The position numbers were made by a program, and so were the translations under genes. From the NCBI GenBank assembly GCA_030740295.1, contig JASLXP010000919.1:1-35889 (forward strand): DNA of 35,889 nucleotides. The letters are read 5' to 3'. The notes beneath the pieces were generated by a model. That model worked only from the letters and a program-made list of their open reading frames with translations, was not told where the DNA came from and did not search any database. The DNA is from Planctomycetota bacterium. GTDB taxonomy: Bacteria; Planctomycetota; PUPC01; JACPCR01. Each line of letters starts with the position of its first letter. The first letter of the stretch is position 1. This document shows positions 22,754-30,737 of this stretch, piece after piece.

Positions 22754-23716
22754 ATGAGATACACTTATCTCCCCAACACCTCCCTCAAGCCTTCGGTCAT
22801 CATCCTTGGCACGGGCAGCATGGGCTCGGCGATCCCCGAAGAGGATGCCTTTTCCATTCTCGATACTTACATCGAGTGCGGCGGCAACAGCATCGACACT
22901 GCCAACTGCTATGCGGGATGGATTTCCGGCGGCGAAGGCGCCAGTGAGAAGACCATTGGATCATGGCTTAAGACCCGAGGCAGCCGAGACGAGGTCTACG
23001 TGATGACAAAAGGCGGGCATCCGCGTTTCGATTCATTGGAAGTGTCACGCCTCACGCCGGACGAAATCACTCACGACCTTCATCAGAGCCTCGAACGATT
23101 GCAGACCGATGTTGTCGACTTCTACTGGCTGCATCGCGACGATCCGCAATTGCCGGTAGACGAGATTATTTCAGTTCTGAATGAGCATTTTTCGGCCGGC
23201 ACCATCCGCGGCATCGGCTGCTCGAACTGGTCGCCCTCCCGCATTACGGCAGCTAACGAATATGCCGCGAAGAATGACCTGGTTTCTTTCCAGGCGAGCC
23301 AGATCGGCTGGAGCCTTGCATTCCGTTCCGAGGGAGGCTTTCCCGGGATGATCTTCATGGATGAACCGGCCTTGGATTTCCACAATGAATCAGGCATGCC
23401 AGTGTTCGCCTACTCCTCTCAGGCCAAGGGATTCTTCTCCGGCGACTATTCCGAGGATGGCGACCTCCCCGACCGCAAAAGCGCGGCGGCTGTCAAGCAA
23501 TCCTACTTCAGTCCAGACAACTTCCAAAGACTGCGGAACGCTCAGACTCTTTCCGGAAAACATGGATGCTCGGCAAACGCCATCGCGCTGGCCTACATCA
23601 GCAGTCAACAATTCCCTGCGTATGCGATCGTCGGACCTCGTGCGCCGGCACAGATTGCCACAAGCTGCAACAGTGATCTGATTCTTACCGCGGACGAACT
23701 GGCCTACCTGCATTAA
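22754..23716 (+). CDS. Aldo/keto reductase
   Basis: A 320-residue NAD(P)-linked oxidoreductase with the (alpha/beta)8 AKR fold. The catalytic tetrad is in place: D48 and Y53 in SIDTANCYAGW, K86 in VYVMTKGGH and H127 in FYWLHRDD. Cofactor-side segments GIGCSNWSPSRI and the later AIVGPRAP fit the AKR pattern too. Substrate unknown; neighbours (another AKR and a Gfo/Idh/MocA dehydrogenase, convergent) hint at sugar metabolism. The start ATG 22754 comes one base after the repeat described above, with no Shine-Dalgarno; the repeat therefore forms its whole leader. The gene ends 16 bases from the convergent Gfo/Idh/MocA gene. Confidence 0.93.
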   Translation: MRYTYLPNTSLKPSVIILGTGSMGSAIPEEDAFSILDTYIECGGNSIDTANCYAGWISGGEGASEKTIGSWLKTRGSRDEVYVMTKGGHPRFDSLEVSRLTPDEITHDLHQSLERLQTDVVDFYWLHRDDPQLPVDEIISVLNEHFSAGTIRGIGCSNWSPSRITAANEYAAKNDLVSFQASQIGWSLAFRSEGGFPGMIFMDEPALDFHNESGMPVFAYSSQAKGFFSGDYSEDGDLPDRKSAAAVKQSYFSPDNFQRLRNAQTLSGKHGCSANAIALAYISSQQFPAYAIVGPRAPAQIATSCNSDLILTADELAYLH

Positions 23717-23732
23717 AGTTTGAAGCTGTCAC

Positions 23733-24743
23733 CTACCCGTCCCTGGAAACACACCGGACAACTTCACCCCCCTTGCTCGCCGATTCATTCGCGCCGAGCA
23801 CAGCGGCCAGGCTGTTGAGTGAGCTGCTGTAGGTGTTCCTCACCAGGGAGGTCTCTCCCGTCCTTACCGCTGCAAGGAATTGCCTCGACTGAATATCGAA
23901 CGGACTCTCTCTCTCCTTCGCCTCCCAGACCAATTCACCGTTTTCGATCACTTTGTCATGTGAGTATTCGAACAGGACGTCATCGCAAATGATCAGAGTC
24001 TCTCGCCGACCGGACCTGGTATTGGTCAACACTCGGGAAGTCGTCACATTGACGACCGTACCGGATTTCATTTGGTAGTTGGCGTTGTAAACGTGTGGCA
24101 GATTGATGCACATCGGATCGGGATCGAAGGGACGTTCGCAATAGAACGCGCTCACGCTCTTGTAATCATCGTTGAGTTGATAGCGCAGCAGATCGATCGC
24201 ATGGATAGTGTTCTCAACGAGCGAGCCGCCGCAGAGCTCCATCCGGTTCGTCCAGTGCCTGATTGGAGCTCCGCTGTAGAAGAGCTGGAGATTGGCGTGC
24301 CGGACCGTTAATTCCGCCAGCCGATTCCGAATGAACTCCGCGGCGGGATAGTAACGCATCATGAAACCAACCGTGCAGAGAATGCCCGACTTGCGGATAG
24401 CCTCTTCAAAATTCAGCGCCTGCTGCATGTCCAGGGTCTGTGGTTTTTCGATCAGCAGAGGTATGCCTTTTTCGGCGGCGATGATCTCGACGTCTGTGTG
24501 AAATGTCGGTGGGATGATGAGGTAGAGCGCGTCGAGCTCCTCTCGTTCAAGCATCTCGTGGTGATCGGTATACGTGTTCTTGACGCCGAATTCGGCGGCC
24601 ATCTCTGCGAGTGCCTGCGCATCTACATCACAGAATGCCTGAAAAGTGGCGTTGCCTCGTTCCACCTCTTTCTGGATCGCAGGCAGGTGAGAATTTTTGG
24701 CAATATATCCGGTTCCGACAACGCCGACTCGAGTGGGTTTCAT
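23733..24743 (-). CDS. Gfo/Idh/MocA-family oxidoreductase
   Basis: A 336-residue dehydrogenase of the glucose-fructose oxidoreductase/inositol dehydrogenase family. The start at 24743 (MKPTRVGVVGTGYIAKNSHL) puts the Rossmann GxGxxA-like motif at the N-terminus; the longer frame to 24980 overlaps the upstream gene and is not used. The family signature EKP is visible in LLIEKPQTLDMQQAL, and the second half has the expected beta-sheet domain (MELCGGSLVENTIHAIDLLRYQL). H in NTIHAIDLL is the usual catalytic histidine position. It starts 2 bases after the stop of the aldo/keto reductase gene, so both are transcribed together. Likely NAD(P)-dependent oxidation or reduction of a sugar or inositol derivative; substrate unknown. 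Confidence 0.93.
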   Translation of the reverse strand: MKPTRVGVVGTGYIAKNSHLPAIQKEVERGNATFQAFCDVDAQALAEMAAEFGVKNTYTDHHEMLEREELDALYLIIPPTFHTDVEIIAAEKGIPLLIEKPQTLDMQQALNFEEAIRKSGILCTVGFMMRYYPAAEFIRNRLAELTVRHANLQLFYSGAPIRHWTNRMELCGGSLVENTIHAIDLLRYQLNDDYKSVSAFYCERPFDPDPMCINLPHVYNANYQMKSGTVVNVTTSRVLTNTRSGRRETLIICDDVLFEYSHDKVIENGELVWEAKERESPFDIQSRQFLAAVRTGETSLVRNTYSSSLNSLAAVLGANESASKGGEVVRCVSRDG

Positions 24744-24745
24744 GT

Positions 24746-25636
24746 CTAAGCTCTTTCGATTGTTTCTACCAGAGATTGCGGCAGCGGACCCGATGCGGAT
24801 GCGGCAGCGGAGTCCTCCAACTCTTCGATGGATGAGACACCGGAAAGTAACAGGGAAACGTTCGCGTCGGCAAGTAGATATCTCAGCCCGAGCTGACTGA
24901 TGGGCTGATTCTGATCGGCGAGCAGGGCCTCGATTCTTTCCACCTTTGGCCGCAAGCCTGTGAACCGTTTCTCCAGCCACTGGTCGCGCTTCGAGCCCAG
25001 GAGCCCGGCGTGAAGGGGCGACGCAAGAATGATCGCTACATCGTTTTCGATAGCAGTGGGGATCAGCTTTTCCTTCGCGGTCTGCACCAGCATGTCATAT
25101 TTCAAGAAGGTGATCACGCTGACAAATTCGCCGGTCTTGAGCGCGTCGGTCATCAAGTCAAGGTCCGAGCCTGTCAGGCCGATTTCCTTGACCAGTCCCT
25201 GTTCTTTCATTTCGTGGAGTGCCTGGAGGCACATGCCCTTGCCGAAGATTCCATCCCATCCGGCCTGCTCCGCTTCGTGGATCTGAATGAGGTCGACAGA
25301 ATCACGGTTGAGTCGTTCGAGGCTGTCTTCGAACCCGCGCCAGACGGTATCCCGCGTGTAATCGAAAGGCTCTGGAAAGTAGCCGACCTTTGTGGCCAGG
25401 TAGTACGGCCGCGTTTCATCCTTGAGGGCCATGCCAACGATTTTTTCGCTGCGTCCTTTTCCATACAGCGGGGCCGTATCAAAATAATTAATGCCGAGCT
25501 CGAAGGCCCGTTCGATGATCGCAATGCCGTGTTCCGGCGGCAGCAGTCCGTACTCTGGCCGGCCATAGAACCACGAGCCACCCATGCCGATTTCGCTGAC
25601 CTGCCACTCAGTCTTTCCAAATCGTCTGTAGTTCAT
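24746..25636 (-). CDS. Aldo/keto reductase (galactose/threo-aldose dehydrogenase-like)
   Basis: A 296-residue AKR with the tetrad D53 and Y58 in YFDTAPLYGKG, K83 in LATKVGY and H120 in IQIHEAE. Features WYFGRPEYG-like glycine motifs at the N-terminus and EIGLTGSDLDLM are shared with L-galactose and D-threo-aldose 1-dehydrogenase relatives. This type oxidises or reduces the C1 position of aldoses; the actual sugar is unknown. It forms an operon with the Gfo/Idh/MocA gene (2-bp gap). The other AKR gene in this window is only distantly similar and belongs to the opposite strand, so it is not a simple tandem duplicate. Confidence 0.9.
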   Translation of the reverse strand: MNYRRFGKTEWQVSEIGMGGSWFYGRPEYGLLPPEHGIAIIERAFELGINYFDTAPLYGKGRSEKIVGMALKDETRPYYLATKVGYFPEPFDYTRDTVWRGFEDSLERLNRDSVDLIQIHEAEQAGWDGIFGKGMCLQALHEMKEQGLVKEIGLTGSDLDLMTDALKTGEFVSVITFLKYDMLVQTAKEKLIPTAIENDVAIILASPLHAGLLGSKRDQWLEKRFTGLRPKVERIEALLADQNQPISQLGLRYLLADANVSLLLSGVSSIEELEDSAAASASGPLPQSLVETIERA

Positions 25637-25826
25637 TGGGGTTCTCTACGACAGAGAACTCCTGATTTCAAGGCGGGCGATAGATAGTGTGGGTGTGTCT
25701 TTGGTGCCGCTTCTGATAAAGGACAGACGAATGGGGACAGACGAATAAGGCGCGGGAATGGGACCGGTCATGTTGGGAGCCACGCGCAGGTCCTGATAAT
25801 CCAGAGCTCAATCTGATCAACTCACA

Positions 25827-26315
25827 TCAGGTCCGATACATGGTATGCCATGTAAGGGCATTCAGTTCGGATAGCAATTCGAGCAAGGCCTGGCGATGCT
25901 CTGCCGGCAGCCTGTCGGAGAGTTCCATAAGTTCCTGAAACTGATCGGCAAGGAAGTAATCCTCATCAAGACGTTCCATGCACTGAAGCAGAAGGAAGCT
26001 GAAATGTGAACCACGATAATCCCCCACATTCCTCCCTTCCTCTTTGAGGATCTCTTTCACGAACTCGAGATGAGTCGGCGGAAGGGCGCGGGCGTGTTCG
26101 ACAAACTGGATAAACCTCTTACTGAGGCGATAGCAATCCAGCAACGGCTGTGGCAGCATCGGTTCGAGCTGCTCATCACCGATCTGATCAAAGTCCGGAA
26201 TAATGACCGTCTGGAACGGCATTTCAGACTTTTCGACCATGGGTTCTGGCTCATCGAGCCCCAACTCGATAAGCGCAGTCGCTGTATCCATGGGGTTCAG
26301 GGTCTGCGTCAACAT
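25827..26315 (-). CDS. Hypothetical protein, unknown family
   Basis: A 162-residue acidic protein I do not recognise. The first 60 residues are unstructured-looking (DEPEPMVEKSEMPFQTVIIP), the rest helical, with HLEFVKEILKEEGRNVGDYRGSHFSFLLLQCMERLDEDYF and LPAEHRQALLELLSELNAL. It has no signal peptide, membrane segment or metal motif. The gene is likely real: a good GGAGAG lies 7 bases before the ATG, codon use is normal, and three palindromes stand just upstream. It lies alone between gene pairs with spacers of about 190 and 280 bp. Confidence 0.6.
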   Translation of the reverse strand: MLTQTLNPMDTATALIELGLDEPEPMVEKSEMPFQTVIIPDFDQIGDEQLEPMLPQPLLDCYRLSKRFIQFVEHARALPPTHLEFVKEILKEEGRNVGDYRGSHFSFLLLQCMERLDEDYFLADQFQELMELSDRLPAEHRQALLELLSELNALTWHTMYRT

Positions 26316-26342
26316 GACTATCTCTCCACGTAGGGGGAATAA

Positions 26343-26413
26343 TCCCTAGAATAGGGAAAGTGAACCAAAATGAAGTATGGAATCCATTTCAATGGATAAA
26401 ACTCCATATATGG
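26343..26413. promoter_or_regulatory. Cluster of three short palindromes upstream of the orphan gene
   Basis: TCCCTAGAATAGGGA (26343-26357), ATCCATTTCAATGGAT (26382-26397) and CCATATATGG (26404-26413) are perfect or near-perfect dyads, 28-98 bases before the start of the 162-residue gene. On the minus strand TATTCT within the first dyad could be a -10 box. They may be operator sites; this is inference. Confidence 0.35.
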
Positions 26414-26593
26414 CTGCCGGGGACTGGGCGGCTCTTTGGTTAAGGCTTTGAAAAATCAATACTTAGCAGACCACTGGGAATACCTTCCATAGAGCCATTC
26501 AGCCTTTAAGCAAGGCGTGCGCCGGATGTCGCCTTCTGCCGAGAGATTTGGCATTTTCCGCGACGGCCCCCAGAAAGCGGGCCTGAATTTCGC

Positions 26594-27541
26594 CTACCTG
26601 AAGATGGTGAACTGTTGCCGCCGTTCATCGAACCGGCTCAGCCCTGCCCTAATCGCCAATTCATAAGCCTCTGCCATCTCATCACTTGTCACCCTTCTGT
26701 TGATGTCAACGTACTTTTCGTTGTTCACCTGGCCGTCAGGATGGTATTGAGCCATGATGTTGACATACGTGTCCGGTGAGATCTCATCAGCGAGGAACTT
26801 CATGATCCTGGCAGTCTCGCCTCTCCCATCAGGCATAACCAGGTGGCGAACGAGAAGTCCTCGGACGGCGAGGCCGCGGTCGTCCATTTCGAGGTCGCCG
26901 ACCTGCCTGTGCATTTCTCGAATCGCGCTCGTGACAGCCGCGGGATATCGAGGAGATTTGAGGTAGTACCGCGAGGCCGCCTCTGAGAAATACTTGAAGT
27001 CGGGCATGTAGATATCCACTATCCCTTCCATCTGCTTCAGACTTTCAAGAGAGTCATACCCACTCGTGTTGTAAACGATTGGCAACCGCAGGCCGCCTTC
27101 GATGGCCAAAGGAAGGGCCTCCAGGATCTGCGGCACCACGTGCTCGGGCGTGACCCAGTTGATGTTGTGGCAGCCTCGTTCCTGGAGGTCGAGCATGATC
27201 TCCGCAAGCTCGCCGGGACTGACCTCTCGTCCCGCTTCCTGCTGACTGATATCGTAATTCTGGCAGAAGACACACCGCAGATTGCACCATGCGAAAAAAA
27301 TTGTCCCGCTTCCCTTCCGGCCGCGAAGGCAGTCCTCTTCTCCGAGGTGTGGGCAATAGCTTGCCACTCGTGCGTAGCGTCCCGTCTTGCAGACTTTGGT
27401 CTCGTTCTTCAGGCGATTGACCTGACAATCCCACGGGCAGACTTTGCAGGCTTCCAGACCCGACAGGGCTTCGTCGATTCGTCGTTGAAGTTCGCCGGAT
27501 TCGTACAGGGCGATGTATTGGGGAGGCTGGCTTGAGTGCAT
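26594..27541 (-). CDS. Radical SAM protein, PflX/COG1313-like (putative activating enzyme)
   Basis: A 315-residue iron-sulfur protein. The radical SAM site is CNLRCVFC (86-93; CxxxCxxC), binding the [4Fe-4S] cluster that cleaves SAM. Before it there is a second Cys group, C32, C35, C39 and C51 (CKVCPWDC and KVCKTG), plus C63 and C71, which fits the uncharacterised PflX-like branch annotated as putative pyruvate formate-lyase activating enzyme. Such proteins probably glycyl-radicalise or modify an unknown target; the sequence does not say which. It is not the anaerobic sulfatase-maturing type, which has a different C-terminal SPASM-like region. It is divergent from the sulfatase gene with about 117 bp between starts. 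Confidence 0.9.
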   Translation of the reverse strand: MHSSQPPQYIALYESGELQRRIDEALSGLEACKVCPWDCQVNRLKNETKVCKTGRYARVASYCPHLGEEDCLRGRKGSGTIFFAWCNLRCVFCQNYDISQQEAGREVSPGELAEIMLDLQERGCHNINWVTPEHVVPQILEALPLAIEGGLRLPIVYNTSGYDSLESLKQMEGIVDIYMPDFKYFSEAASRYYLKSPRYPAAVTSAIREMHRQVGDLEMDDRGLAVRGLLVRHLVMPDGRGETARIMKFLADEISPDTYVNIMAQYHPDGQVNNEKYVDINRRVTSDEMAEAYELAIRAGLSRFDERRQQFTIFR

Positions 27542-27658
27542 TCGCGCATTACATCAGATCCAAGATGGCATTCCAGAGAATGCCTCGAGAGACTGGAGCA
27601 GAAAAGCCGGGCAGCATTACTTCTGATATTCTCAATCAGATACCAGCACCCACCGAAC

Positions 27659-29485
27659 ATGACTACTCACCCATCAAGATTCTTCCCTCGCCTTATTGGC
27701 TTTCTACTGATCTCAATCTGCACAGGATACGCGGAAGCCAAGCCCAACATCATCGTCATCTTCACCGATGATCACGGCTATGCCGACCTCTCGTGCCAGG
27801 GGATTCTCGATGATGTGAAAACTCCTCACGTCGATGTGCTTGCCAGAGGCGGGGTGCGGATGACTTCCGGTTATGTCACCGCGCCGCAGTGTGTGCCATC
27901 GCGGGCCGGGCTGCTGACGGGTAAGTATCAGAATCGCTTTGGTGTCGAGAGCAACGGCAAACCCCTCGACGGGTTCAACGACGAACTGACGATAGCAGAG
28001 CGTCTGAAGAAGGTCGGCTATGCGACCGGCCAGATTGGAAAGTGGCATCTGGGGCCGGTGCCGAACATCACCGATCACGGTTTCGATGACGTCTATGCCA
28101 AGAACGCCAACCGACCCGGCTGGGCGAATTACACCCTCGACGGCAAGACTGCTGAAGGTGGAAAAGAGAACTCCAGGCTCTACCACATCGACGCGTGCAG
28201 CATGGCCGCGCAGGCTTTCATCAAGCGCCATCACGCGATGCCTTTCTTCCTGTATGTTGCTTACCGTGCACCGCACGTTCCGCTGGATGCCCCACCGAAA
28301 TACCTGAAACGCTTCCCCGGCAAGATGCCCGAACGCCGCCGGCAGGCCCTGGCCATGATCTCGGCCATCGATGATGGGGTCGGCGATATCATGAAGTCAC
28401 TGCGCAATTACGGCATCGAGGAGAACACCCTGGTCTTTTACATCGGCGACAACGGCGCCCCGCTCAAAATCCACAAGCTCGATGCGCCCGGTGGCGGCCC
28501 TGGCTGGGATGGCTCACTCAACGATCCGTTGAACGGAGAGAAAGGCATGCTGACTGAAGGCGGCATCCGCGTGCCCTTCGTCGTCTATTGGAAAGACAGA
28601 ATTCAGGCGGGGCAGGTTTACGATCATCCGGTGATATCGCTCGACGTCGCCGCCACCGCGGCTGTGCTCGCAGGTGTCCGGATTCGTCAGAATTCGGGAA
28701 GGGAAACGAAACTCGATGGCGTCAATCTGATCCCTTACCTGACAGGCGAGAATAAAGCTGCCCCTCATGAAACTCTCTACTGGCGATGGATTGACCAGAG
28801 CGCGGCTCGGGAAGGGAGGTGGAAATACCTGCGTGGCGGCACACGCGAATATCTTTTCGATCTGGACAAAGATCGTGAGGAGAAACATAACCTCATGAAA
28901 CAGAATCCGGAAGTTGCCGACCGCCTGAGTGCAAAACTCGAAAGCTGGTCAAAGGAACTAAGCCCGCCTGGCTTTGAAACCAATCAGATGGCTTTGACCT
29001 GGGAGCGTTACTTTGACTTCTACCTCGACGGTAAGCCAGCCCCGAAACCAACGGCCGTCGAACGCAGTAGCAGGTCCAATGGCATCCAGGGCTGGGTCGC
29101 CCGCAACAGCACCATGGAAATCAAAGACGGCGCACTTCAGATTCGTCCACCGGAAAAATCCCAAAAGGCGCAGGGACCGTTCATTGCCAGAGCCCAACTC
29201 AGTCTGCCTTCGACCTTTCTCGCCAGTGTCAGACTTCGCACAAGCCAAGGAGGCCCCGCCGGAATCGCCTGGCGTGAACAAGGACAGAAGACCTTCCCTC
29301 CCAGACAGGTGGTGACTTTCGACTGCGCGGCATCCGATGACTGGCAACAGCACTCGGTCAAAGTCTCAGCAGAGAGAAAAGTGATCCACATCCGACTGCT
29401 CCTTCCACCAGCCGGAGCGGACGTCTTGAGTATTGATTTGAGCACGACGGAGAAGAAACCGCTGAGGAAATGGGTGTTCAAGTAG
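27659..29485 (+). CDS. Exported arylsulfatase-type sulfatase with extra C-terminal domain
   Basis: A 608-residue sulfatase from the ATG at 27659, which starts a signal peptide ending CTGYAEA before KPNIIVIF. The frame upstream to 27536 is open but overlaps the radical SAM gene start and is not used. Active-site parts are D37 and D38 (metal, TDDHGYADL), C78-x-P-S-R in PQCVPSRAGLLTGKY (the cysteine converted to formylglycine), KWHLGP, and GDNGAP near the calcium site. So it should cleave sulfate esters, probably from polysaccharides, in the periplasm or outside. Residues about 495-608 form an added beta-rich domain (GWVARNSTMEIKDGALQIRP and following), perhaps carbohydrate-binding. No sulfatase-modifying enzyme is in view. 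Neighbour on the other strand is the radical SAM gene. Confidence 0.94.
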   Translation: MTTHPSRFFPRLIGFLLISICTGYAEAKPNIIVIFTDDHGYADLSCQGILDDVKTPHVDVLARGGVRMTSGYVTAPQCVPSRAGLLTGKYQNRFGVESNGKPLDGFNDELTIAERLKKVGYATGQIGKWHLGPVPNITDHGFDDVYAKNANRPGWANYTLDGKTAEGGKENSRLYHIDACSMAAQAFIKRHHAMPFFLYVAYRAPHVPLDAPPKYLKRFPGKMPERRRQALAMISAIDDGVGDIMKSLRNYGIEENTLVFYIGDNGAPLKIHKLDAPGGGPGWDGSLNDPLNGEKGMLTEGGIRVPFVVYWKDRIQAGQVYDHPVISLDVAATAAVLAGVRIRQNSGRETKLDGVNLIPYLTGENKAAPHETLYWRWIDQSAAREGRWKYLRGGTREYLFDLDKDREEKHNLMKQNPEVADRLSAKLESWSKELSPPGFETNQMALTWERYFDFYLDGKPAPKPTAVERSSRSNGIQGWVARNSTMEIKDGALQIRPPEKSQKAQGPFIARAQLSLPSTFLASVRLRTSQGGPAGIAWREQGQKTFPPRQVVTFDCAASDDWQQHSVKVSAERKVIHIRLLLPPAGADVLSIDLSTTEKKPLRKWVFK

Positions 29486-29860
29486 TCGGTGGCACAACGC
29501 CTCGACGTCCCCGCCTGGAGCGGCGCGCCTGACATAGAACAGACCGCTTACCAATGGCGACTGATCGTATGTTCTGATGGATGCAGACAGTGCCCTTTTG
29601 TCAGACTTCGAGGGAAGGCAATCAGCCTCCATCATGAGTAGGTCGAGCGGCCGTTTGGGAAGGATGGTGGGCCTCAATGGCACAAGTTCGAACCTGAATC
29701 CGAGTCCATAGCTCCTTTTATCGATTCGTTCCTCAGGTTGTCACTGCCGCATCAATTCTTTCCTGGACCGCAATGAGAGACATCTTCTCCCCCTTGAAAA
29801 TTCTGATATACTGGCGATTCTTGTGACCATACCTCACAGATGAACATAGGAAGCTAAGAC
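29486..29860. other. 375-bp spacer with no supported gene
   Basis: Between the sulfatase stop and the small protein before HNH. A minus-strand frame (29366-29683) is open, but it overlaps the sulfatase end, lacks codon or motif signs and has no Shine-Dalgarno, so I do not call it. Near 29807-29812 a TATACT could be a -10 box for the downstream pair, with TTGAAA at 29794 too close to serve as -35. Confidence 0.5.
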
Positions 29861-30109
29861 ATGTCTACCAGTTCCGTATCAGAGAGGATGTTGCGCCCTT
29901 TAACGGATTGCTTTACCCCTCAAATTGCGCGTCAGGTCTCCGAGGCCGACATTGATTCTGAAACACAGGACCGGATCAACGAACTGGCGACGAAGGCGAA
30001 TCAGGGACTACTTAACGATGAAGAGCGAGAGGAGTATTCGGAGTTCGTCGAATACATAGACCTGATAGCGATCATAAAAGCGAAGGCGCGCCTTAAGCTT
30101 CACGACTGA
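29861..30109 (+). CDS. Small acidic protein paired with HNH endonuclease
   Basis: An 82-residue cytoplasmic, helical protein (QDRINELATKANQGLLNDEE at about 36-55, then FVEYIDLIAIIKAKARLKLH). The Shine-Dalgarno AGGAAG is 7 bases before the ATG. It belongs to a small family that I recall from many Planctomycetota and cyanobacteria directly upstream of this kind of HNH gene; the conserved features are a central LNDEEREEY and a final AKARL. Gap to the HNH gene is 4 bases, so translation is probably coupled. It could be a partner, inhibitor or antitoxin of the nuclease, but no direct evidence for that is visible. Confidence 0.8.
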   Translation: MSTSSVSERMLRPLTDCFTPQIARQVSEADIDSETQDRINELATKANQGLLNDEEREEYSEFVEYIDLIAIIKAKARLKLHD

Positions 30110-30113
30110 GATC

Positions 30114-30515
30114 ATGCAAGCTGCAGTTCGTGAGTTCGTAAGAAATCGAGCGGAAGACCGATGTGAGTATTGTCGAATGCCACAGGTAGCCATCGATGCT
30201 ACCTTTCATGTGGATCATGTGATTGCACGCCAGCATGTCGAACAGGTCGAAGATGATCCGGAGCATCTCGCTCTGGCCTGTGACAGGTGCAACTTCTACA
30301 AAGGGACGAACCTCAGTACTGTCGACCCTGAGAGTGGTGACATAGTTCCACTATTCAATCCCAGGCAAGACATATGGGAAGAGCATTTCCTTTTCGCAGA
30401 GGCATCCCTTGTCGGCCTTACACCAATTGGCCGGGCAACTCTGCGCTTGCTCAACATGAACGCACGGAATCGGCTTGAACTACGGTCCTGGTTGATTGAA
30501 GAAGGGATTCTCTAA
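30114..30515 (+). CDS. HNH endonuclease family protein
   Basis: A 133-residue HNH protein, cytoplasmic. The zinc-type cysteines are CEYC (17-20) and CDRC (56-59); the beta-beta-alpha-metal core has FHVDHVIARQH (31-41, with D34 and H35) and RCNFYKGTNLS (58-68, N60). After this come the family features GDIVPLFNPRQDIWEEHF and GLTPIGRATLRLLNMN. This stand-alone family is common as a two-gene unit with the small protein before it; its role (defence, DNA repair or toxin) is not established. ATG 30114 follows the upstream stop by 4 bases. A terminator-like hairpin for the convergent tRNA gene starts 10 bases downstream. Confidence 0.9.
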   Translation: MQAAVREFVRNRAEDRCEYCRMPQVAIDATFHVDHVIARQHVEQVEDDPEHLALACDRCNFYKGTNLSTVDPESGDIVPLFNPRQDIWEEHFLFAEASLVGLTPIGRATLRLLNMNARNRLELRSWLIEEGIL

Positions 30516-30520
30516 ACCAA

Positions 30521-30553
30521 TAGAAAGGCCGAGCTCCGTTCAGAACTCGGCCT
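30521..30553 (-). terminator. Terminator-like hairpin behind tRNA-Val
   Basis: Arms AGGCCGAG (30526-30533) and CTCGGCCT (30546-30553) pair perfectly around 12 nt. On the minus strand, right after the tRNA CCA end, the stem is followed by TTCTATTGG, a short T-rich run. It is probably the tRNA terminator and may also help to stop the convergent HNH transcript. Confidence 0.65.
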
Positions 30554-30556
30554 GTA

Positions 30557-30633
30557 TGGTGGGCGATACTGGACTCGAACCGGTGACCCCTTGCTTGTAA
30601 GGCAAGTGCTCTAGCCAACTGAGCTAATCGCCC
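30557..30633 (-). tRNA. tRNA-Val(UAC)
   Basis: A 77-nt cloverleaf with encoded CCA. The acceptor stem GGGCGAT/ATCGCCC pairs in full; the D-arm is GCTC-loop-GAGC; the anticodon stem CTTGC/GCAAG encloses loop CTTACAA with anticodon TAC (reads GUN codons, valine). The T-arm ACCGG-TTCGAGT-CCAGT has one C-A mismatch at its middle pair. Discriminator is A. Terminator-like hairpin follows. Confidence 0.96.
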
Positions 30634-30638
30634 TTTGT

Positions 30639-30657
30639 CTTGTCGCTTCGCGACAAG
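30639..30657. repeat. Perfect 8-bp hairpin upstream of tRNA-Val
   Basis: CTTGTCGC (30639-30646), loop TTC, GCGACAAG (30650-30657). It lies between the propeller gene's end (30738) and the tRNA on the minus strand. Without a T-tract it is a weak terminator candidate; it could as well mark a processing site. Confidence 0.5.
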
Positions 30658-30737
30658 TTCAGTGGAGCGGGGGACATTAGCACTTCGCCGCGGTGACGCA
30701 AGCGCATAGGCCGGACGGGTTACGCCGAAGGGGAGCT

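Noticed and set aside
25724..25750. Direct repeat GACAGACGAAT (two copies)
   Set aside because: Only two short copies in a spacer; noted as possibly part of a wider repeat but not supportable here.
29366..29683. Minus-strand frame of 105 codons behind the sulfatase
   Set aside because: Overlaps the sulfatase 3' end, has no ribosome-binding site, and shows no recognisable domain.
29794..29812. TTGAAA and TATACT as a sigma-70 promoter
   Set aside because: Spacing is only 7 bases, not 16-18, so they cannot be a -35/-10 pair.
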